Shown: piece after piece, positions 54,809-64,000 of the stretch
Layout of the letters: each line of letters opens with the position of its first letter
Position numbering within the stretch: position 1 is the stretch's first letter
The notes under the pieces: generated by a model
The model's input: the letters and a program-made list of their open reading frames with translations, nothing else
What the model was told of the DNA's origin: nothing
Databases searched by the model: none
Assembly (NCBI GenBank): GCA_029339195.1
Contig: JAPTJF010000003.1
Coordinates: 186,001 to 250,000 of the forward strand
DNA length: 64,000 nucleotides
Direction: 5' to 3'
From: Micractinium sp. NFX-FRZ
Lineage: Eukaryota; Chlorophyta; Trebouxiophyceae; Chlorellales; Chlorellaceae
Made by a program: the position numbers and the translations under genes

Positions 54809-57800
54809 ATGTCATCAGCTCACATTGCCGGGCAGAGTGCCCGGCTGCTGGTCCAGCAGCCGCGGCAACACAGCGGGCGCCCAGCAGGCCGGCGCCCCCT
54901 GCGGGTGGCAGCGGCAGGCAGCACCTTTGGGCATGCCTTCCGCGTGACCACCTTTGGCGAGTCTCACGGCGGCGGCGTGGGCTGCGTGATAGACGGTGTT
55001 CCGCCGCGGCTGCACATCACCCAGGTGAGCGGCGGCGGCGGCGGCGGCAGGGTCAGCCTGCACCCTGCCTTGCTCACTCGTCTAGCTTGCCCTGCAGTGC
55101 ACAGCGTACAGCGGCAGCAGCACCAGCGGCAACACTGCTCTGCTCTCCGTCCGCTGCCCTGCCCTGCCTACACGCCCCGCTGCCGCCACTCGAAACCCCG
55201 CCACCCGGCCGCACCCACGGCACGCACCCTGCTTCCTCGGCATCGCCCCCAAGCCACATCCAGCAAACATCCGCAACCAGGTTGTAACTGTCACCCTGCC
55301 CACCCACGCCACCGTGGCAGGAGGAGATCCAGTACGAGCTGGACCGCCGGCGGCCGGGGCAGAGCAAGATCACGACGCCCCGCAAGGAGACCGACACGTG
55401 TGAGATCCTTTCGGGCATGGCGCCCGATGGGGCCACCACCCTGGGCTCCCCCATCTGCGTGCTGGTGCGCAACAAGGACCAGAAGAGCGGGGACTACAGC
55501 GAGATGGAGGCGGCGTACCGCCCCTCGCACGCAGGTGGGTGGGTGCTGGGCGGGTGCTGCTGGGCGGGTGCTGGGGTGTCGGGGCGGCTTTGGGTGGTGG
55601 CAAGCGGTGGGAGGCTGCTGGGCGCAGCTGGGGCAAAGGTGGTGGAGGGTGGCATGACTGGTGCAACTTGTGTAGGGGCGGCTGGGGGCTCAAGGCCGCT
55701 TCAGGCTGGCTGGGGGCAGCAGCACTCTGGCGCCCGCTCCCCTGAGCTGTCCCTTCTTTGCACTGCAGCCCTTGTTGACTTTTCTTGACCTGCATTGAAC
55801 TCTGCAGATGCCACGTACGACTTCAAGTACGGCATCCGCGCGGTGGCGGGCGGCGGCCGCTCCTCTGCGCGCGAGACCATTGGGCGCGTGGCGGCGGGGG
55901 CAGTCGCCAAGAAGCTGCTTGCAGAGGTGCGGGAGAAGAGCGTGGTTGGGTGACTGTTTAGAGGAGCGGCAGGCGGCTGGTGTGGAAAGCTGCGGTGCTG
56001 TGGGTGCCACCCAAGCGGACGCCAAGCAGCTGCTGGCGCTACTGCTGCTACTGCTTCCATTGTGGCCGCGCCTGCCGCTCCTGCTGTTGGCTGACCAAGT
56101 GTGATGCTGAGGAGTGGCACAGGCTGCTGAGATGTCCCCGCCTCATGCAGGGCATCCGGAGTGTTTCCCTCCTGCTTTCAGCATGCCTGGGTTCCGTGAA
56201 CCGCGCACGCCTGCCCCTCATCACGGGAATCCCGCCTGCGCTATCTCACCCCCCTGCTGCCGCAGGTGGCGGGCACCGAGGTGCTTGCCTATGTGAACCG
56301 CGTGCGCGACGTGGAGGCCGCCAACGTGGACCACGACACGATGACCATGGCCGACATTGAGGCCAACCCGGTGCGCTGCCCAGACCCCGAGTCGGCGCAG
56401 GCCATGTACGACGGTGAGCAACATAACGGGGAAGGCTGGGGGCGGGGTGGGGGTTGAAAGAGGGCTGCCAGTGGGCAAGCATCGAGTCGAGTGCGTGGTG
56501 CAGGCGTGGGAGGTGCGGGGGTGGTTGCAGGAGGGGGAATACAGAGAGGGTTCGAGTGCTGCGCTCCTGCCTGCCCGCCTGCCTGTCCCCAGCCCTTCCT
56601 TCCTGCCGCCCTCCCATGCTTTGTCCCATTCTACACCCCCTCCACCCACCCGGTCGCTTTCCAACATTCCACTCACCTTTTTACCCTCCCCGGCCCCTGC
56701 GCAGCCATCGACGCGGTGCGCACGCGCGGCGAGTCGTGCGGCGGCGAGGTGACGTGCGTGGTGCGGGGCTGCCCCAAGGGCCTGGGCACGCCCGTGTTTG
56801 ACAAGCTGGAGGCGGAGCTGGCCAAGGCAATCATGAGCCTGCCGGCCACCAAGGTGGGTTGGTAGGGTTGTGCACTTCATAATACACGTTTTTGTGTTTT
56901 GGGGCGGGATGTATGGAAAGCTGGCGACAGAGGTGGCGAAGGCCGTCGTGATCCTGCCGGCGACGCGGCCGGTTTGCTTTGCTCCCCCCAAGGCCGGCTG
57001 CCTGTGTGGCAAGGAGGTGGCCAGGGGCGCGTCATGCCCCTGCCAGCTGCCAGGGTGGGCTCTGACTGGGGCAAGCGCAAGGTGGATGAGCCTCACTTAC
57101 GGGCACGCACGGAGGTGGGGTATCTTTTGTCTGCCTCACAGCACACCACCAACCCGCCCTCCTCCCCTCGCGCTCCCCTCCCTCCTCCCCGCTCACAGGG
57201 CTTTGAGATTGGCAGCGGTTTCAGCGGGTCGCGCATGGTGGGCAGCGAGCACAACGATGCGTACTACATGGATGACGGGGAGATCCGCACGCGCACCAAC
57301 CGGTGAGCAGGGTTTTTTTGAGGGGGGTGTCAGGGGTCTGATTGGGTTCAGAGAGTTTCAGCAGCGGTTACCAGAGGTGGTAATTCGAGAGGGTGCTTGA
57401 CGGGTGCGTTCAGACCAGCAGCAGGGGCAGTGCATGGCTGGTGCAAGCACTGGCGTTCCGTCGGTGGCATGTGCCTGGCACTCGCCCTGCCCTGAGTGGC
57501 AGCCAATCCGCCTGTTGCTCGCATGCCGCCGCTTGCACACCTGTTGCCGCCCGCCGCCCAGCCCTCCTTAGCACACACACCCTCGTATGCGCCTGACCTG
57601 CCTCCCACCCCCTCTTCCCATCCTGCGCCCTCCCCGCCGTGCAGGTCTGGCGGCGTGCAGGGCGGCATCAGCAACGGCGAGAACATCGTCATCCGCATCG
57701 CCTTCAAGCCCACCGCCACCATTGCGCGCAAGCAGGCCACGGTGACGCGGGAGGGGCAGGACATCGAGCTGCTGGCCCGCGGGCGGCACGACCCGTGCGT

Positions 57801-57960
57801 CGTGCCCCGTGCCGTGCCCATGGTGGAATCCATGGTGGCGCTTGTGCTGGCAGACCAGCTGCTGCAGCATTACGGGCAGTGCGAGCTGCTGCCGCGGGAC
57901 GATGCCAAGGGGCCGGATGCCCGTGTGCGCAGCCAGTTCAAGCAGCTGCAGCACCAGTGA
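54809..57960 (+). CDS. aroC: Chorismate synthase, plastid
   Basis: Seventh enzyme of the shikimate pathway: converts 5-enolpyruvylshikimate-3-phosphate to chorismate, the precursor of aromatic amino acids, using reduced FMN. Seven exons join in phase: 54809-55024, 55321-55534, 55808-55926, 56266-56413, 56705-56853, 57199-57302 and 57645-57960, for 421 residues. The first 40 or so residues are Ser/Arg/Gln-rich without acids, as in a chloroplast transit peptide. All three family signatures are present: [14 protein letters not shown] near the start, [16 protein letters not shown] at about residue 160, and [15 protein letters not shown] at about 370. Length and ending fit plant enzymes. Complete, with no frame defects. 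Intron 5 carries a decayed copy of the end of exon 5. The promoter lies between 53565 and 54808. Confidence 0.96.
56911..56968 (+). repeat. Decayed copy of the end of chorismate synthase exon 5
   Basis: Reads [19 protein letters not shown] against [19 protein letters not shown] at the end of exon 5, 55-115 nt after that exon's donor. It has no good acceptor before it and no GT exactly at its end, so it is probably not spliced in. Confidence 0.8.
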
Positions 57961-58904
57961 GCGGGGCGGAAGTGGAGGAGGCACACACGGGTGCAGTGCT
58001 TGGGGCAGCAGCCAGCGGGGCGGCGCACACTGCGCTGTTGTCAGTATGCTTCCCTAGCGTGCACACGCTCTGCCGCTCTAGTGCTGGTCCCCTCTTTGAT
58101 TCCGTTCTGATTATGTGATTAACGTAACCCTTTCATGCATGCCGCATAGCAGAGAGGGCGGGGGGGGTGGAAGCAACCAAGTTGCATGGCCTGGGTATGG
58201 CTGGATTCGAGGCTGGGATTCTGCTGGCGCATGTTGCTGCTGCCAGCAGCATGAGAAGCAGCTAGGTTGTTTTGTGTGCTGCAGTGTGGGCTGGCAGGGG
58301 GAGGCACACCAATAGGGGGCACACCCCGCCCTGCAGAGACCCTAGCACTGCGGTGCGGTGCATCGCCCGTTCCCGCACCGCCCCTCAGTTGGCTGCCCAA
58401 CGTATATCTCCCCCCCAATGTGGCAACGCTCGCACGAACGGTGCGCTCTCCCTGCATGAATAATGCATTTGGGTGAAGGGAACTTGTGAGCTTTGCTATG
58501 CAAGGGCGCAGTCGGAGCGGCAACCAGGTGGCGCCAGCCACCACCTGGAAGGGACATTTTCGAGTTGGCCTCTGCCCGCCTCTGCCTGCCCCTGCTCGCT
58601 TTTGAACACATCAGCTAGTGTAGTAGCGAGCCTATCTCTCCAGCTTTCGCGATGGCTCTCGAGCGCGCCATCGGCGGCCGCGTGAATCGCGGTCTCGGAC
58701 GGTGGTCCTCAAGGTGAATCTGCGATGCAGAACTGCAGCGTGCGTGCAGGGCCGCTCCAGCCTGGTTTCCGCTCCCCTGTCCACCTCGCCCCGCCTGCCG
58801 CTGCTGCGCCGCCCCGCCCTCCGCCTCACCCGACTCTCGTCATGCTGTGCCACCGGCGTTGATGCAGGGATCGAACCCCATCCTTTGCGGCTCAACCTCT
58901 GACA
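57961..58904. other. Intergenic region between chorismate synthase and ARM-MYND2
   Basis: Contains the 3' flank of chorismate synthase (no TGTAA found) and the presumed promoter of the plus-strand gene at 58905. No gene seen. A tRNA T-loop-like string near 58870 was examined and rejected. Confidence 0.5.
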
Positions 58905-61359
58905 ATGTCGGCGCCAAGCATTGCAGCGCTAGTGGAGCGTGTGCAGCGGGGCACCAGCGAGGCAGAGCAGCAAGCGGCGGTCGAATCATTGCTCCGCCTC
59001 ATTAGAGAGAGACCCGAGCAGCATGCAGCCATCGTAGCATCCGGCTCCCTGCCCGCTTTGGTGGGATGCCTGCAGCGGCAGGGCAGCAACGAGGCACTCC
59101 TGCGGGCAGCAATCGCCGCCCTGCTTGAAGTTGCCAGCAACGGCTTGGAGGCCAGTACAGCCGTGGTGGCCGCGGATGCAATTCCTGCCTTTGTGGGCAG
59201 CCTGGCGCAGACCAGCAGCGTGCGATCCTTTGAAATGGCAGCTTCGGGCCTGGGCTGGCTTGCCTTTATCAGCGCTGAGAACCGCGCAGCGATGGTGGCT
59301 GCGGGCGCCAGCCCTGTACTCGTGCACCACCTGCAGCAGGGCGGCAGTGAGGCAGACATGAGACGGGCAGCAGCGGCAGCAGCAGCTTTGGACGGGCTTG
59401 CCCGCCACTGCCCGGACAATTGTGCAGCCATCGTGGCCTCGGGTGCCATCCCTGCCCTAGTGCTCTGTGCGGGGCAGGGCGGCAGCGAGGCGCTCCAAAA
59501 CGCAGCAGATCGGATACTGAAAGGGCTTGTGGCCAGCGTTGCACTGGAGCCGGCAGCAGCCGCTACTGCCGTTCCTGCGCTGCTGAAATGCCTGCAGCAG
59601 GGGAATACCGCGGCTGTGCAGGAGGCGGCGGCTCGAGCACTTGCACACTTGGTCAAGCACAGCCGGGAGTGCTCCGCTGCCATTGCAGCTGCCGGGGGGG
59701 TGGCAGCCCTGGTGCAGTGCCTGCAGCCCAGCCGCATTGAGGCACTCTGTACAGCAGCAGCTGAGGTGCTGCTCCGTCTCCTCAACAGCAGCCCACAGCA
59801 CGGAGCAGCAATTGCTGCAGCCGGAGACATCCCCACTTTCGTCCAGTGCCTGCATCCTACCTGCAGCGAGCCAGTGCAGCAGGTGGCAGCAGAAGCGCTG
59901 CAGCACCTCTCCGCCGGCTGCGCAGAGCACTGCGCAGCGATTGCTGATGCAGCCGGGGGCGTGGAAGCCCTGGCACGCTGCCTGCAGCCCAGCCAGCGAA
60001 GAGGTGTCCGATGCCGCGCGTGCCGTGCTGCGCAACCTCTCGAAAAGCATCCCGTCGGACCAGCTGCCATTCGTGTCGATAGAAGAGGGCGGCCAAGAGT
60101 CGTGGTCTGTCAGCTCCCTACTGAGCACCGCTCCCTTCTGGAGTATGGAGCGCATGGTAATCTCTGATGCCAGGAGCCGGCGTGCCTCCCACCAAGCCTC
60201 GGCAGCAGGAGATGGCGAGGCAGCGGCGGCAGGTAGCGTGGCAGGGGCTGCGGAGGCGGCAGGAGGGGATGCAGCGGCAGCGGCAGGAGGGGAGGCAGCT
60301 GAGGCAGGGGAGGCGGCAGCAGAGGCAGGGGAAGCATTGCCAGGGGGCAAGCTGACGCCCGAGCCAGCGGTAGCAGCCGCCCAGGTGAATGCACATGAGG
60401 AGGAGGAAGCAGTGGAGGAGGCAGCAGCCGCTGAAGAGGCCAGGGTGGCAGCAGGGGAGACAGCGCCAGGGGGTGAGCCGGCGCTTGAGGCAGTGGGAGC
60501 TGAGCCAGCCACGGCCCAGGCACCTGCACCCGACAGGGAGGAAGCACCGGTGGCAGCAGCAGCAGACGGGCCTCCAGCCGCTGCGGCTGCCGTTGGCGCC
60601 GCACCCGCAGCTGTTCCCAGGGTGTGCGCTGCCGAGGGCTGTGGCAGCACCGCGCACCTGCGCCGCTGCAGCGGGTGAGTAAGGGCGGGGCGGGGTGGTA
60701 GGGAGGCGGCTGAGGGCTGATTGTGGGCACGCTCAGCTGAACGGTGAATCATCAAACCAAATTGGAATTAGGTGCAGCCAGCTTGCCTGACCATGTGTTT
60801 GGTCAAGCACGAAGCACAGGTGTTGATTTACAAACCCCCCTTGTGCGCCGTCCCTGGCACCCCTTTGCCTGCCGCAGGTGCAAGACGGTCAGGTACTGCA
60901 GCAAGGCGTGCCAGCGCGCGCACCTGCGGGCCCACAAGCCCGAGTGCCGGCGCCTGCGCGCCGCCGCTGCCGCCGCTGCTCCCCTGCGGGTGTGCGATGC
61001 TGAGGGGTGCAGCAGGACGGAGGGCCTGGGCATCTGCACTGGGTGAGTGCGCCTGCATAGGCCTCAAAATGGCGACAGGGGATGGGAGCTGCCTGTGGTT
61101 TGAGTTAGACTTGAACGCTTGCCTGACGTTGCAGGTATGAAAAGCTTCGAGGTGTGGGGCAGAATGGCCCTGCCTGCTCAGCAGCTTGATAACGACCGCG
61201 GCACCCTGCCGCCCCGTTTGCACGCCTGCCTGCAGGTGCGAGGCAGTACGGTACTGCAGCGAGGCGTGCCAGCGCGCGCACTGGGCCGCTCACAAACCAG
61301 TGTGCCAGAGCGTCGGCGCTGTCGCCACTGCTGCTGCGTCCTGCGTGGCTAACGAGTGA
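58905..61359 (+). CDS. Armadillo-repeat protein with two MYND zinc fingers (apparent 1-nt frameshift)
   Basis: Exons 58905-60674, 60878-61042 and 61236-61359 give about 685 residues once a single extra base near 59990 is allowed for. Residues 1 to about 400 are armadillo-like repeats (ASGSLPALVGCLQRQGSNEA, AAAGGVAALVQCLQPS). About 400-570 is Ala/Glu-rich low complexity. Two tandem MYND fingers end the protein: C-AAEG-C, CSGC, YCSKAC, HKPEC and C-DAEG-C, CTGC, YCSEAC, HKPVC. Each is interrupted by a phase-2 intron at the same place as in the gene at 3609-5028. The frameshift lies between LQPS and SEEVSDAARAVLRNL; dropping one base restores the usual repeat. A protein-protein scaffold is likely; partners unknown. 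The last exon was placed from frame and finger spacing. Confidence 0.8.
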
Positions 61360-62761
61360 TGCCACCCTGGTGAAGGGCCATGTATTGCGGGTTTGACAGA
61401 ACCACCCCCCAACCAAGAAAGGGAGCAGCCTGCACATTACCACAGCACCTGGCAGCGTACCGCACCGCACCGCACCGCACAAGTCGCACCACAGCCCGGC
61501 ACAGCACAACAGCGCACCGCACCGCATGCACAGGACGACCACAGCACAGCACCGTACCGCAAAGCACAGCACAGCACGGCACAGCACACCACAGCACAAC
61601 ATCGCACCGCACCGCACAGCACAGCACAGCATACAGCACAGCATGATGCAGGACAGCAGGAATGTGGCACAGGCCACAGCTGCTACCCGACCTCACCTGC
61701 TCTCCCATTGGGCGCCTGCACTCTCTTCTGTCTTCCTCAACTAGTCTGTATACCATGTACATGAACATTCTCGATGTGACGTCCGGGATTCATGGATAGC
61801 AGCTCAGCAGTGCACTTGTCAGCCAGTGAGCCAACTCCCGCCTGCACCCTCCCCTTTCCTGCACGCACATTCTGGCAGCGGCATCGACTGATCACCCTCC
61901 GCACCAGAGCAGCAGGGGGTCCGAGGCTGCCCGCCGACCCAGCTGAGGCAAGAGCAGTGTACCCCCCATGCTGCACTCTGTTGGCCACAAGTGTGTTTAC
62001 AGGAGGGCGGGACGAGCAGGTGTGCGGTGGCAGGTACAGGGCAGGATACAGGGGCAGGGCTGCGGCCTTCGCGGCGTGCCCAGAAGGGGGGTCAGAACAA
62101 CACCGCCCTATCATGTGGCTGGGGGGGGATGCAGTACAGCACGGCAGTGTTTGGTAAAAGCGGCGTCAGCCGCTCCGCGGGCAAACACGTGTGCCGTGAG
62201 GGACGCCAAGCAAAAGCAGGATGAGGGCACAGGCAGCGCTTCAGCGCTGCTTGAGACGGGGGCTTTATGGACAGGCAGGAAGGAATAGAAGAAGGGCAGG
62301 GGGGAACGGGTCATGACGGAACTCGGAGCATGGCGGGAGAGGGCGGGTGAGTAGTGTTGGGGATAACATGACGATGCCCTGCCGAGCCTTGCTGGAAGGG
62401 TGGCGGGTGCAGGGGTTGCCAAGGGTTACAGGCGGCATCGAGGTGCAGGCCAGGGGGCCTAAATGTTTGTCTGGACGCGGCCAGGTGGCGCCACGTAGGC
62501 GCCAGCTGGTGCCGACGGAGCCGCAGTAACACAGCTTCTCTCTGCTGGCTGGGCTAGAAGGGGTTCTCTTCTCTTGTCTTGGGGTGCATTGTGAGGATGG
62601 CAGACGGGCCCTCAATGCGGGCAGGGCCGCTGGCGCAGCGGATGCTCGGGGCAAGGTGCCGCAGCTCTTGCCGGCCAGCTGCTCTTGCCGGCAAGCGGCG
62701 CGCCTCGCACCCTTGGGCTCTCTCAGAACCCTCGGGCCTGGGGTGCATGCGCTGTGGCGCC
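61360..62761. other. Non-coding region with low-complexity array
   Basis: 61455-61650 is a degenerate array of ACCGC and AGCAC/CACAG units. The rest is the 3' flank of two convergent genes. No credible coding exon seen. Confidence 0.5.
61455..61650. repeat. Degenerate CACAG/ACCGC pentanucleotide array
   Basis: About 200 bp of CACCGCACCGC and CACAGCACAG units with interruptions, similar to 47068-47230. Confidence 0.85.
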
Positions 62762-64000
62762 TCACACCGCCATGCGCATGGGCAGGGCCACCACGCGGCG
62801 GGTAACCACCATGACTGCCACCACGCAGGCCACCTTGAGGATGGCGACCTCGATGGAGCGGGGGCGGGGGGCGCCGTCGGCGCCGCCGGATGCCGCCGGG
62901 TCCAGGCCGGCCCTGCAGAGGGGAGGTGGCAAGAGGGGGAGCAGGAGGGGTGATGCTGGAGGGTTGGGAGGCAGGCGTAGCGGCAGCATGGTTGGTGGCT
63001 GGCAGGGCTGCTGCTTGCAGGCGGGCGCGGAAGCGGCAGGCGGGCGGGTGTGCGGGCAGCCCGCCATCCACAGCGCAGCCAGCCAGGCAGCACGACGGGG
63101 TGGGGAGGCTGGGGAGGCCGCTCGAAGGTCGGCATGGCAGCGCAAACCCGCTCTGAGAGCAGGCGGCAGGACAGCGTGGCTCCGGGGACTCACAGAGCGA
63201 TGCGCAGGCTCTCCCCCAGTCCGCGGATGTAGTTCCCCAGGTGGCAGAAGGCCTGTTGGGGTGGAGGAGAGGAGGGGGGTGGGAGGTGAGGTTCAGTGTT
63301 AAGCAGGGGGTGGCACGGCTGGGTGAGGGTGGCCGCCGGTTTCCAAGGGTGAGCGGGAGCAGGGTGGGCAGAAATAGGGGGGAGCGGGGCAAGCCGGTGG
63401 GCAAGGGAAGGAATGGACAGCCGGGGCGCAGGGTCCCTGCTGCATGCGGCAGGCGCAGGCGACCGGCTGTGCAGGTTGACCGCCTCACCCGCCCTCTCAC
63501 CCCTCCCTCCCCCTCCCTCCCTCCCCCCCCCGCCAGCTCACCAGGCCAACCTGCACCGCCGCCGTGGCCACGCCCCGCTGGATGCCGGCCAGCAGGCCCA
63601 GCAGGGGGTTGCCGCCCGGGCCGGGGCGCCCGGCGGGGGCGCCGTACTCTGCGCGGGGGGCCGGGGGCAGGGGGGCAGGGCAGGAAGCGGGGCGCACAAG
63701 GGTGAGCGGGGGCGAGGGTGTGGACGAGGGTGACAGCAGGAGGGTGGCGCACAAGCAAGCACGCCCCATCATGTGAAGGTAGGGAGCATAGGCAGGGGCA
63801 ACACTTTGGCGTCGAAAGCACGCTCGTCCTTGGCACCAAAAACCTTGGAAACCTTCTACCACCGAAACCATGTGCACCTTCCCACTCACCGCATTCGCTC
63901 CAAGTGAATGGTACCAAAAACTGGGCAAACCCCAACCACTGAACCACGTCCATTGCCCCCACTCACCGCACTCGCTGCTAGTGCTGGTGCTGGAGCGGAG
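62762..64000 (-). CDS. Unrecognised protein, C-terminal exons with a membrane helix; 5' end outside window
   Basis: Four exons join in phase on the minus strand: beyond 64000 to 63967, 63648-63542, 63252-63194 and 62912-62762. Together they read ...STSTSSECEYGAPAGR, GNPLLGLLAGIQRGVATAAV, FCHLGNYIRGLGESLRIAL and a last exon ending VAILKVACVVAVMVVTRRVV...MRMAV. The last exon contains one strong hydrophobic helix close to the C-terminus, so the protein is probably tail-anchored or has its last membrane span there. I do not recognise the family. The donor at 63967 has a duplicate at 63890 (see repeat entry). Confidence 0.6.
63830..63977 (-). repeat. Tandem duplication (about 77 bp) carrying an exon end and splice donor
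   Basis: 63830-63900 and 63907-63977 share ACCAAAAAC, ACCACTGAACCA/ACCACCGAAACCA and CCCACTCACCGCA. The last is the exon-end/GTGAGT donor read on the minus strand. The extra donor lies 77 nt downstream of the true one, not a multiple of three. Confidence 0.65.

Noticed and set aside
58862..58884. GGATCGAACC-like string resembling a tRNA T-arm on the minus strand
   Set aside because: No matching acceptor stem, D-arm or anticodon stem can be folded from the neighbouring sequence.

Overview
The window is nuclear DNA from a GC-rich, intron-dense green alga, most probably a Chlorella-type trebouxiophyte. The evidence is: split genes with GT-AG introns whose acceptors very often read CTGCAG or CCGCAG; plant-type proteins (chloroplast glutamyl endopeptidase, chorismate synthase with an N-terminal extension, RING-H2 ligase, J-domain protein, F-box/LRR and ARM-MYND proteins); TGTAA motifs downstream of several stops, as in green-algal 3' ends; and introns full of CAGG/CCTG and CACAG tracts. 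There are no bacterial-style operons, mobile-element proteins, CRISPR arrays or convincing RNA genes. All gene models here were spliced by eye from reading-frame continuity and intron phase.

Layout, left to right. 182-2883 (+) holds the last six exons of chloroplast glutamyl endopeptidase. 3609-5028 (-) is an ARM-repeat/MYND protein. 6053-8469 (-) is an unrecognised gene (member 1) with a close direct paralog at 40613-42627 (member 3) and a mosaic relative at 27554-30190 (member 2). 10294-10790 (-) is a small F-box gene and 11086-13038 (+) a divergent F-box/LRR gene. This pair was copied to 23059-24318, where the small F-box ORF survives only with a GC splice donor and the LRR gene is a pseudogene. 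13331-22141 (-) and 30763-39874 (-) are two unrecognised, helix-rich genes of roughly 20 exons and 900-950 residues each. 43070-48109 (-) encodes a J-domain protein with the J domain at its C-terminus. It is divergent from a RING-H2 ubiquitin ligase gene at 48676-51119 (+), which converges on an F-box/LRR gene at 51689-53564 (-) carrying an in-frame TGA. 54809-57960 (+) is a complete seven-exon chorismate synthase gene. 58905-61359 (+) is an ARM protein with two MYND fingers and one apparent 1-nt frameshift. 62762-64000 (-) holds the last exons of an unrecognised gene with a C-terminal membrane helix.

The genes are mostly unrelated housekeeping, protein-turnover and protein-interaction functions; nothing suggests a dedicated cluster. 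What stands out is how the introns evolve. Exon edges with their splice sites have been locally duplicated inside introns in at least four genes. One 66-nt intron is almost entirely an inverted copy of its neighbouring exon/intron edge, and three introns appear to use GC donors. The most original signal of the window is therefore local duplication or inversion creating decoy, and perhaps new, splice sites.
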